Source: Sphagnum magellanicum
Lineage: Eukaryota; Streptophyta; Sphagnopsida; Sphagnales; Sphagnaceae
Reading direction: 5' to 3'
DNA length: 64,000 nucleotides
Assembly (NCBI GenBank): GCA_021904315.1
Contig: CM038912.1
Span: 18,625,061 to 18,689,060 of the forward strand
Shown: piece by piece, positions 11,290 to 21,962 of the stretch
Numbering within the stretch: position 1 is the stretch's first letter
How the letters are laid out: each line of letters starts with the position of its first letter
Notes under the pieces: generated by a model
Databases searched by the model: none
What the model was told of the DNA's origin: nothing
Seen by the model: the letters and a program-made list of their open reading frames with translations, nothing else
Position numbers and translations under genes: made by a program

Positions 11290-12220
11290 TGGTGCAAGAG
11301 GAAATGTTGAGAGTGCAACTTTGTAATAGCCATGGAAAGATCCATGAAAAAGATGGCCTGATTTTGAGCTTGCAACATGAATTTGATCATAACCAGGTCT
11401 TATTGTAAGCAAAAACCCTATGGCACACATTAGAATTGGAAAGAGCCAAAGCCCGAGAGTTTGTGGTGGAGCAAAAGTGGAATAGTTGTGAAACTGAACT
11501 GAAGGCATAGGTGGTAACATTACATATGTGTGTGTAGATGCATTTTAGAGTTAATTTTTGACAATATAAAATAAAATGGTGGAATAAAAAAAGCTTGTTG
11601 CGAAGCAGCTTGGGAAGTGGAGAATGAAACCTTGATGGTTGCAGTATTGGAAGTAGAATACCAGTTTTTTAACAAAGATCAAAAGTTGCATTTGACACTT
11701 CAAACACAAATGATTGAAGCAGAGGTTCATGAAAGGGCATTGTCTTCATGTGCCAAAGAGCTTCTCATGGGGAATGAAGTAGTAGCGAGAACCTTGGATT
11801 TCCTTGCAGTGAACACCTTACCCCACTTGGCACATGCAATCAAATTTCTAAGATTCAAGGTTTTTCAATTTGCTTATAATGTTTGTGAGTGGCAAGCTCT
11901 TAGACACAATTATGTAAAAACTAGATAGATTGTGAGAATACATTTAGGGTTCCAATTGAAAGACATTTTTGATGACTTTAGGAGGAGCCTGTGGCATTTG
12001 GTAATATTGCCCAAGTTCGTTTTCTTACAAAAATTTCACATTGGTGTTTCCTTTTCAATGAATTCTTGGGGATTGTAAAATTTTGAATAACACCTCATTT
12101 GTTTTTCATTAGCCATGTTTCAATTTCTAAGCAAGGTGGATATACTTCGGTCTTGGGTAGATTCATCAGGCTATGTTGAGGACACCCTTTGGAAATGGAC
12201 CCCCTTCACTTATTACTATC
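11290..12220 (+). pseudogene. Decayed gene of unknown family, copy A
   Basis: Three open segments share one strand and align with copy B. The first (about 11300-11507) reads LILSLQHEFDHNQ and then ELERAKA and FVVEQ, a charged, helix-prone, coiled-coil-like stretch; it is broken by TAA (CAG in copy B). The second (11617-11928, 103 codons) contains TQMIEAEVHERALSSCAKE and is intact here but interrupted in B. The third (about 12115-12220) contains KVDILRSWVDSSGYVEDTLW and ends at a donor-like CAAG|GTATCTG. It looks like exons of one former gene, but I do not recognise the family and assign no function. Confidence 0.6.
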
Positions 12221-12338
12221 AAGGTATCTGTTTCATCTCAAACATATGAATTATTGGTGTAAATGTGTGTCCAAATGTCAAGGTATTTGTTTCATCTCAA
12301 ATATATGAATCATTGGTGTAAATGTGTGTCCAAATGTC
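12220..12338. repeat. 59-bp minisatellite, 2 units (copy A)
   Basis: AAGGTATCTGTTTCATCTCA starts at 12221 and its near-copy at 12280, giving a 59-bp period. Copy B has three units at the same place (41720-41896). Confidence 0.9.
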
Positions 12339-12538
12339 AAGAGGTCTTCAAATATGTGTAGTAGATGTTGGTAGCTCAAAGAAAACTTAGTTCTATATGG
12401 TCCAAATTGCTTCTTTTTAGCGAGACTTTGCTTGAGTTGATGTGGTCACATTCTAGAATGTTGATCATGGATATGGTAAAGGAGGATTGAAATATGTAAT
12501 ACCTGCATACTTACTTACATACATAAGTACATGTATTT

Positions 12539-13735
12539 TTTCATAAGGCCACAATTTTTTCATAGTTTGATTAACAAGGTTTGAATGTTTGAATGAACAA
12601 TTCAAGTTGGTATTAGACTTTTCACAAAAAAAAAATTGTTGGATAGGTATGTTTAGAAGTTGGAGAAAGTTTAAAGTTAGTATTGGGATTTCACAAATAT
12701 CTCTTTTGGATTGAAAAGGTTTGAATTTTGAACCATTGTTTAGTATTGGATATTCCCATATTGGAATTTGGAAAGATTTGGGTATTGGAATTTTCAAACC
12801 CATCATTTACATACCCAAATGGGTACAATACATATAAGGGTAGGCACTATTATTACTGCCTTCCACCTTGTGAATAAAAAGTGGAACATGTGGTCTAAAG
12901 TGGAAGGCATTTATAGCAATGATTTCCCTTTCATAAAAATCAAGATGTGCACTATTACAAGGATGACCTAGATGCATTCAAATGAATGTTGCAAATCACT
13001 TTACAACAAATTTCCATTACCCTAGGCACATCACATGTAATTTCCCCCATCTTCAAAAAAAAAATGATAAAATCCAAGATTGGGAAATTATGGTTGGGGA
13101 GGTCCCCCAAACTATACCATGATTTTCAATGAAGGTTTTTACAATGAGGAAATGCATGTTTAAGCTCCCCCACAAATTTGCTATTTCATCAAGAGGTAAA
13201 TGTGTTGATTCTAATGGTAGGTTTTTATGTTTAACTTGAAGGAATATTGATGGACCATTTGCCCCATGTAGATGAATTTTTTTGCATTTAAATGACGGCA
13301 AATTGTTAATGAATACATTTGTTAACACATCTATTGGTAGCTGGAAGCGAACATATAATTTTTTTGCTAACCAAATTTGTTTTGCTTTAACAAAACCAAT
13401 GCAATTTTCTTCCCACCATTAAAAAATGTGTCTTTAAGGGCAAAAACATTAACCCACAAGGATTGCCTTTAATTCCTCCCTCCCAATGTAAAAAATTTAT
13501 AAAATAACATGTTCATACATAATGTGCAATGCAAGTTCTATGTTGCACAACACATTAATGCACATAGAAATTAGGGTTTAAACATTTCATTCTTTATAGT
13601 AATCATGGAAGATGAATTTTATTTGGCATCGAAAATATGAACAATGATCTATTCTTCCATAGTGCAAATTCTCTATGCACAAATTCAAGTCCTTCACAAT
13701 GCAAATTCTTTATGCATAGGACAATTAATGCACAA
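12539..13735. other. Unique spacer, no gene recognised
   Basis: Sequence right of the copy A boundary. A 91-codon minus-strand frame (13053-13328) has no recognisable domain, and its upstream frame is broken. I see nothing else. Confidence 0.5.
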
Positions 13736-14559
13736 TGTCGCAACCCCATTTTGGGGCTAAGTGTGAGAATGCAACTCACACTCCCAAAAGTGGGAAAATG
13801 GAGTCCTCTAGGACTCCCGAAAACTCAAAAGACGATTGGAGGGGTCAAAACTCCTTGCCTTGGCGCGTTCTTTATATCAATGAAAAGCTTTCGAAGCGTA
13901 AATGTCCAAAATGGCCTCGCATTGCCCATTTGAACATCTGCAGCCCAAGTTATGGGCAAAAGAAAGGCCGAGAGTCAAACTGTCAGTTTGACTCCCGATC
14001 ACTAAAAGTCGGGAATCGACCTCTTCCCGACGTCGCCTCAAGGAGTACGACACGGCGTTGAAAAGCTCTCGATGAGAGCTACAACTTTGGTTCAGAGCTC
14101 ATCCCGATCCGAGTTCGGGGCGAGGAGCTATGGCCGTCCAAAGTCCCAGGACTCCAACCCGGGACAATTTCGGGCTCCAACTTGGGAGTCCCAAGAAAAA
14201 GAGCCATTTGGATGTAGCTTCGGCGGAGAGCTGCAAAGTATACTATATGGGGGAAGGTGGTGGCTTCCCTCGAGTCCAGGCCGTGGTGAGTCTTGTGTGT
14301 AAAAGTGCTCGTGGCTTGTCCCAACACCCAAGGGTGTTCCTGAATGCTAACTAACCCTCTTGTGGTTGGTTTTGGATGCAGATTCAAGCTTGATCTTCTA
14401 ATCCATCTTCCTAATCTAATCCCGGGACTTCTAGCACGTCTCTCTACCCCTTTTTAATGCTGGAAGTCGAGAGCGCCCCTCAAGTCCCAACTTTCCGCAA
14501 CTCAACATAGTTGGACCCTCAAGTGGGTTCAAGCCGGGACTTGGGAATGCGTCGCACAA
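13736..14559. mobile_element. Probable solo LTR (about 820 bp)
   Basis: A GC-richer island in AT-rich surroundings that begins TGTCGCAACCCC and ends GAATGCGTCGCACA. The two ends are partly inverted-complementary (TGTCGCA against TGCGACA-type sequence), as in LTRs. CACAA precedes the start (13731-13735) and recurs at the right end (14555-14559), consistent with a 5-bp target duplication, though the right end overlaps the expected CA terminus so the exact border is unsure. Its open frames carry no gag, protease, RT or integrase motif. No partner LTR lies in the window, so recombination to a solo LTR is the likely history. Confidence 0.5.
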
Positions 14560-15899
14560 CATGATATAAAAAAAACTAAGGTTTAATTTCATAACAACAA
14601 AATTTCATTCCATAGTGTGAACCTCAAGTCTCCCCTAAGCTTTTTTTGAAACCTTTTTTGAAAGCCTCTTGAGTTTGTAGGTTGTACTTTAAAGACGTTG
14701 ACCTTACCTAATTTACCATGCCCAAAGAACCCCTTGTTCACATGGGGGTTTAAGTAGGTTTTTTAATGTGAAACTAGGCAAGTGGGGTTAATTCAAACAT
14801 GTTACATGTGCATGGCTTTTGCTAATTGCTAACCAAGCAAATTTGTGACTATTGGGGGTGTGTCGTGGAAAGTTTGTTAAGAAGCTGATTTTTTTTTTTG
14901 TTGAAATTTCACCAAATGGTGAGTTTTTTTTTCAAATTGGTGAAAAATTAGTGTTTATTGCATTTCTTGGTCACCAATCTTTTTTTCAAAAAATCACCAA
15001 TTTTTTTATTAAATTAAAACATGTAACCAAAAATGTTAAATTTTCTTTTACTTTCATATTTTCTTATTATCAAATTTGGCTAAATCTTTGTTCACCACTT
15101 TGACTACATCACAAAAATTGAAAGAAAAAACATTGTTCATAAAAGAATCTACTTAACTAATGATGACCATGTTCATGGGGTAATTAGTAGCCAACTTTAT
15201 TAAGTGAATTGGGTTCATGATATAACTAAAGGTTTATTTGGCATAATTGATCACATCTTGTTTTATAGTACATGTAGTTTATTTACTAGTTTCCTTTATT
15301 TGGCACCTTTGCTTATTGCCCTTACTTATTAAAACATTTGTAATTGCATTATTATAATTTTAAGGGATGATTATAGGGAGACATTAAACACCCCTAATTA
15401 AGCTTTGTTTGGTGCATTATCTGACTTATTTTTAGAACACATGTGGTTTTGCATTGTTCTATGCAATTTGATTCCCCCACTATCAAAATATACACACTAA
15501 TACAAAAGTGGGGTGTAGTTCATTAGCCTAAATCACTATGGGACCTTAAAAGTGAAATAAGTTCACTACACTTTAATGATTTCACCTTGATTAAAATTAT
15601 TTCACTATAATATCATTGTGTGAACATCGTGTTTCATTATTAATTGACATAATTCATTATTATAATTTACTATGGTAAATAGGTTTATTTTTATGTTGTT
15701 GTTTTAAATACCTTATGCTACTTTATGGTATACCTTATATTATTTTAAGTTACCCTAGTTATTTTAACTTATACCCTAAGTTATTATAAATCATTATACC
15801 CTAAACATTATACATTATTATACTTTAAGGTATCACAACTAATTTATTATAGGTTTTCAAAATTATTTTAAATCAAATTATTCAACTAATTTTAGGTTA
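14560..15899. other. AT-rich spacer with one dispersed palindromic repeat
   Basis: No gene seen. Around 15071-15113 is a member of a dispersed family: AAATTTGGCTAAA followed by a TTCACCACTTTGACTACATC-like tail, with relatives at 48131-48176, 62180-62235 and 62480-62550. Confidence 0.5.
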
Positions 15900-16730
15900 T
15901 AACTTAGGTTATTTTATTTTAAATTAATATATGTGATTTAAAATTATATTTTAAGTTATTCAAGGTCATTCTATTTTTTAATGTTATTATAAGTTATTGT
16001 TTTAAGTATAACAACTTAAAATAATCTAAAATATAATATAACGACCTAATGTAAAATAACTTAGAATAACCAATAATAGCTTATGAAAAAACATTTAAAA
16101 TAACCTACAATAAAATAACTACAATAGCCACTAATAAACTAGCAACAATAGTTACTAATATACTAACCAATAATAACCACCAATAACCACCAATAGCCAT
16201 TAATATCTTGTGATAATTTAGCCTAAAATAATCATCAATAGTCATTCATATATAATAACTAATAATAACCACCAATAAAATAGCCATTAATGAAATAACC
16301 ACTAATAACCACCAATATAATATATAGGCATTAATAAACACCAATATAATAACCAACATCACCAATTAAATAGCCACAAATAACCTATGGTAATATAGCC
16401 TAAAATAACAAAAAAAAATTTATAATAACCACAAATAGGTTGAAGTGAAATAGCCTACAATAACAAAAAATAACTTATAATGATAAAAATAACTTACAAT
16501 AATAAAAAAATAGCTTAAGGTGAAATAACCTAAAATAATCAGAAATAACATAAAATAATTATAAATAACTTAAAATAATTGAAAGTAACCTAAGGTGAAA
16601 TAACTAAAAATAGACCAAAATTTTAAAAATACCCATAAATAGCCGTAAATAATGTAGGGTGAAATAAATTATAACAATGAAAAAGAGTTTTAAAATAGCT
16701 AAAAGTAACCTAACATAGGTAATATTACTA
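15900..16730. repeat. G-poor degenerate AATAACC / AATAGCC tract
   Basis: The plus strand repeats AATAACC, AATAGCC and ACCACCAATA-like words in irregular order for about 800 bp with very few G. It is a decayed short tandem repeat. A similar heptamer-like tract lies at 58000-58630. It holds no open frame of note. Confidence 0.75.
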
Positions 16731-19700
16731 TATTAACAAAAAATTTATCCATTAATTAAACATTTTCCTTTTCAAAAGAATGGTCATTGAAATGATATTG
16801 AATAATGATATTCCAAAAAAAATTTGTTCAAATGATTCTACATTTTCAAAAGGAAATAAATGTAATTATCTATGTTATTGAAAAAATAAAAATTGAACTT
16901 TAATCATTTCATTTGGACAAAATCTTAATAGGATATGAATTTTTAAAGTTTATGTTTTGTAATGTTTAAAATGAAGTATTTGATAAATGGAATGGAGTGT
17001 AACACATTATAACAATGAATGTGGTGGTTTGATGGTAGGGGTGTTTGCTTACATTTTAGAAGTCAAAGGATCAAACCTCACAAATGGTGTGTTTGTGGTC
17101 AATAGTGGTAAATTGATCAAATATTCTCCTATGTAGTTTCCTAAAGTAGGTGCCAACTAGGTTGATTACATGGCTTATGTACTTAGGCTAGATTTTTAAC
17201 CTAACATAGGTAGTGACACTTGTTAATAATTCGTAAGCTAAAAATTCATGAAATTATTAATAATATTATATATTACATTAAAGATTAAATAATTTAAATT
17301 TAATTGATTTTTATGTTACTTAATTAATTAATTAGCACATGAAATGACTTGGTAAATTTGTATTTAACTTGAAAATAATTTTGTTTCACCAAGTATTAAT
17401 GGACCAATTCATTGTCCATAACAACCAGTTCCAATTCATCAGGGGGTTGACCAATTTCGTCATGGTAAAAAGTTCAAATTCACTCAAAATCTAGTGAAAC
17501 TCAAAGTGAACTAAGACACATTTTGGTGGAATGAAATTTGATTTAACAAAACATTTTTTTAATTTAATATTTTGTTGTCACCAACTGGGTTTGAACCCAT
17601 GACTTCGTTGTTGAGTCCATGATTCCAAGGATGTTGCAAATGAAACCCAACAATAACATACATTTAACCATCTACTACATTGATGTTTTTTTTAATTTAA
17701 TTTTTCTTTTGTGGAACATCAATCGAAGCTTGCAAAATTCTATGTAGGCATTGCACATTGCCTTAATAATGCACCAAATAAAATTCAATGGGGGTACTTA
17801 ACATCTCATGATGATTATATTCCCCACATTATATTATAACTTGAGCAATCATGTAATTTATTTTAGGCATTCAATAAGGTGAACGAATATATGTAAAACA
17901 TGGCAAATTCTTGCAAAGTGGGCCCGAGGAAAGGACAAGGGGTGGAGGCAAGAAGTTGGAACCTTCAATATTGGCTGGCTTTAAGGTATTTGTTCCCCCA
18001 CATGTTCTTAATAATGTTATTGATGGTGTTCCCAATTTGTTTCCTTGTGTTTTTTAATTATATTCAATACGTTTTGCCTTTTTTTTTTTTGTGAAGGTGG
18101 AAGGGCGTTTACTTCCAAACTCCCCTAATTTGAAGGCATTACTAAACATAAAAGTTGACACAAATTTTTATTTTAAGAAAACCATGTAATACATGGTGTC
18201 AAATTTGGCATTTCAAAAAACAAAATGCACAAAGGATTACTCATGACATAATACACTTTGGGAACATACCTCCAAATACGCTAAAAATATTTGCAAATAT
18301 TTTTACAAAATATTTTATGTGATAATCAATGAGCCCATCACACCCCCAAAAATTAAAATTTTTGGATTCACCAATAACTAACTAATAAAAACCACATGAT
18401 ACTATATTGACTAATGATCTTCTTTAAGGTAAAGTACACAACTTATGTAGTTTACTGAATTATGGGCCAACTAGCAAAGAATCTCATCAAATGTGTGCAA
18501 AGACCAAGTTTCACCACTTGCTACCTTCCTCTTTACTTTTAATCATTTAAAAAAAAAATTCTATGGCCATGACACCTAACCTATAGCATGAACCTATTCA
18601 ATTTATGTTTCCATGTGGGTTATTTGTGGGATTATTTCAGTTTTAAGTGATATGAACATTTGCTTAATGTGCACACTTTTTTTTTTTCAAATTTGTGATA
18701 AAACTAAACTAGGGATCATCCATAAACAAATGTAGCAGATTTGGTTAATAATGAAAATGATTTCTTTAGTATCTTTTTTTTTTAAACTACCTACTTGAAT
18801 CATGTATAATTTCAAAGAATTTTTCAATTAAAACAATTTGAACTTTAAAAAAAATTCAATAGTGCAATATTTCACACCCCAAAAAAAGGTTGAATGGGTA
18901 TTATTTATAAATATTGAATAGTCATCTCTTGTATGATCAAATCACTAAAAATTGGTGATACTCACCGACTTTTGTATATGCCCAATTGTCTCTAGTCTCT
19001 AATCAAGTTTCCAAGATAGTGCTTATTTTACACTAGACCTTGCAATCCCATGATCATTGAAATTGAAATTTTTTGATTGGAAGAAAAGATATGTCAAGGT
19101 ACAAGTTCACTTTACACACTTGGTTGGAAGCCTAAGGGATCAATGAAATGTGAATGGATGATAAATGGACATTAAGTGCACTTTTGATAATGTTTTACAA
19201 TTTAATATATTTCATGCCAAGCCCACCTTTTTGAGGTGGGCCTATTCCAAAATATTTTAAACTATGAACCCAAAAAGCTACAATTGGTCTAAATTTTATT
19301 ACATTAATATACCTTGGTGGAATATTTTATCATTTTGCATTACATTTACCAATGAACATACACACATATATAAAATTTGAATTTCCATGAGTTAATTAGC
19401 CTTTGGATGTGTTTTGAAAGCTTTCAACATTTCCATGATGACAATCCCTCACCATAATGTAAAGGGGGCTTATGGGGCATTTTGTTATTAGAAGAAGGAA
19501 ATGCGTTTATGTTTCCAACACATGCATTGAAGTGCTAGGTTATTCAAAGATAACCTACCATTTTAATATTACTTGGGGTTACACTCAAAAATAGTTCATT
19601 TTCACACACTAAAAATTTCATTTCCATTGGTATCAATTAGTAAGTCAACATTGATCTTCCACATCAAATACATGGTAAGTTTGAATTTCAAACCTTAAGC

Positions 19701-20370
19701 CCAACATTAAAAAGTTCTTAAAAAAAGTTCAATGTATTTATGTTTTTTGAGTGACTAGATATCTAGGATGCCATTTCTTGCAAACCCACTCTACTTATAT
19801 CCAAAATTACAATTTGTCATACTTACTTGCCACCAAGATTTAGTCAATTAACAAGTTTTCTTTAATCACGGAGTATATCTTGAATAACCATCTCTCCCAA
19901 CACCTCCATCTTCATGAGGTGACATGTTTGGGTATATAAATCCTTATGTATATCTAATTATAATAAGTTGATTTACTTCAAAACCTTATAGCAAAAGTGT
20001 TTGAACAATTGGTGTGACTATTGTTGGAAATCTTTAAAAGGGATCCCTTTAAATAATTTGAAGACCACATTATGTATATGAAATGAACATCAATGTTTTT
20101 AGAGCATCTCCAATAGGGTACATGAAACACAACACTAATGATAACTTAATGTTAATAACTATTTTGCCTTCCCCATTGTTCACTCCAACCTTTCAAAACC
20201 AAACTAGTCTTTGTAAAAAAACTTATTTCATTTGAAAATTTGCAATAAAATATAGACCTTCAAATCGATATTTATGGCAAATTAATGAGATCATGTTGGC
20301 AATGCACTAACATCCATGTGGTTCTAGCAACTCTTGTAACATCAATTGTGGACCCCAATTGACAAGCATC
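16731..20370. other. AT-rich spacer, no gene recognised
   Basis: Only short, low-complexity frames. The phrase GGGTTTGAACCCATGAC near 17587 resembles a tRNA T-arm but has no acceptor stem or anticodon arm around it. I see no supported feature. Confidence 0.5.
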
Positions 20371-20377
20371 CGTATCA

Positions 20378-21110
20378 AAGAAAGGTAAGAACTTCGTCAT
20401 TGAGGAAGAATGCCAACTTTGTGTAAGCTTCATGCACTTCAGCCAAGACCCAAAAATAAGGAATGGTAAAAAAAATAACACATTTTGGGATAGGGTGTTT
20501 GAAGATTACAACAAAAATAGAGTCTTTGAACGACTTGCAAGATCGTTGGAAACATAATGGGGGTAAAAAAATTGATGTTGCCAAGTTTTGTGGGTGTTAG
20601 TTACATGGTTGTAGTGGCAATGAATGAATATGAGAACTCTCAAAATGACACCTTGCTAAAGGCAATGGAGCTTTACAAGTTGAAACATCCAAAACACATG
20701 AACTTCACCTTCATAAATTGTTGGTTGGTGTTTAAGGATGTGCCCAAATGGGCGAATATGTGTGATAATTTGAAGAAACTAGTGCCATTGAAAAGGTTGA
20801 CCTTCCCAAGTGACATCAATGAACAATTGTGTGAAGTTTGTGTGCCTTCAATTGAAAGCAACATTGAGATCATGGATTTTGTGGATGCTATCAATAGTAG
20901 CACACACCTATAAAACACCCACATGGGGCAAAGAAGGTAAAATAGATAGAAAAAATGAACAAAATCAATGAGAATATAATGTGCATTGAAAAGATGATGT
21001 CTATTTTCAAAAAGGCGATGATTTTTTAGATGCAAACATCATTGCCTTGTTCACATTACTAGACAAACAACTTGTTTTGTAAGAAGTAAAAGAATATTTC
21101 TAGTTGCATT
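20378..21110 (+). pseudogene. Broken Myb/SANT-like gene (PIF/Harbinger ORF1 type)
   Basis: The plus strand encodes, across frame changes, a plant trihelix/Myb-SANT-like protein of the kind paired with PIF/Harbinger transposases. From 20384 it reads GKNFVIEEECQLC, then FSQDPKI and FWDRVFEDYNKNR, then RSLET followed by TAA where Lys is expected, then WG. A frameshift near 20556 leads into a 118-codon frame with LLKAMELYKLKHP and INCWLVFKDVPKW, the conserved CW...L.D.PKW block of the NAM-associated C-terminal domain. Relics of an RPMGRK-like motif and a helical tail run on to about 21100. The family role is DNA binding to transposon ends. With a nonsense codon and shifts this copy is inactive. 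No matching terminal repeats were found around it. Confidence 0.75.
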
Positions 21111-21722
21111 GATGCAAAAAACTCTAGAAATTGTAAACTCACCTTGCATCTTTAGTGTTTGGTTTGTCAACTTCACTTTCTGATCTTGTGACATTGCTTG
21201 CAAGAACAACCACCACAACACCTACAAGTGCTTAAGCTCCTAACTTTCATTTTTTTTTTCATTTTTCATGGCTTTCCAATGTGTTTGCACTATGTTCCCT
21301 TCAAGTTTTCAATGGGTTCCCAATACGTTCCCCAAATTTGCAATGTTTTCCCTAACATGTTTTCCATACCACTTCACTTTTATCCCATATGCCTTGGAAA
21401 ATGGTGTCTTCCTTTCACCTATATAGGTGGGCCAAAGGGGAGGAACTATATACTTCAAAATAGAGCCTTTTATTTTGGAGAGTTTCCATAGTTTCATTTT
21501 TTTGAGTGATGGGCTAATCAAATTGGCATGTTGCCAAAAAAAAACATGGGAGGCACCTCATGTAATTAATAGGAAAGGTGAGTATGTGAACCAAACAAAT
21601 CATTAGAAGATTTTCATCAAATGATGTAGCAAGGTGCTAAACGCCCCCTAATGAGCTCATAGTATGTGGGAAGGATGGCCTTGTTTTCCCTACTTATAAG
21701 TTTTTTTTCAAATTAGTTATAA

Positions 21723-21794
21723 CACTACAACAAAAGGTGTCCCTATATGCTAAGTGATTTCACTAAATTTTGAGTGAATTCACTAGTTGTAGTG
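21723..21794. mobile_element. Possible CACTA-type terminus or tiny CACTA-like MITE
   Basis: CACTACAACAAAA at 21723 matches the usual start of plant CACTA (En/Spm) elements, and GTTGTAGTG at 21786-21794 is the exact inverted repeat of its first nine bases. The flanking trinucleotides (TAA, AAC) do not match, so a simple insertion is not proved. The next 70 bp repeat GACTAGTGAA words. It may be one end of a larger degraded element. Confidence 0.3.
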
Positions 21795-21962
21795 AACGAG
21801 GACTAGTGAAGAAGTAGTGAATTCATTGGTCTAATGAACAGGGACTAGTGAATTGCACCCACATTTTGTAATAATGTAATGTAGGGCAAGTACCCCAATC
21901 CCCACCGAAAGAAAGTTAGTGAACCAAACAAACCATTTGAAGATTTTCATCATATGATGTAT

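Larger units (their letters stand above)
137..12538. repeat. Segmental duplication, copy A (about 12.4 kb)
   Basis: This block is repeated in the same orientation at about 30013-42096. Homology is near-continuous from the end of the LRR array, through the NB-ARC-LRR gene and a long non-coding block, to the shared end ACATGTATTT, after which the copies diverge abruptly. The offset is 29335 across the NB-ARC exons, 29265-29282 in the middle and about 29514 after position 8900, so the differences are mainly indels. The left edge is approximate because it lies beside a MITE-like sequence close to the window start. Confidence 0.95.

Noticed and set aside
13053-13328. Minus-strand 91-codon frame as an LRR gene fragment
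   Set aside because: A few Leu-Pro words only. It has no 24-residue period and no link to the resistance genes.
13637-14387. Cluster of overlapping frames as genes
   Set aside because: They coincide with a GC-rich LTR-like island where stops are rarer. None has a domain.
17580-17625. tRNA-like GGGTTTGAACCCATGAC
   Set aside because: Only a T-arm-like palindrome. No acceptor stem, D-arm or anticodon arm could be placed around it.
20100-20120. GAGCATCTCCAATAGGG as a Harbinger terminal repeat
   Set aside because: It resembles a plant transposon end, but no inverted partner was found right of the Myb-like pseudogene.
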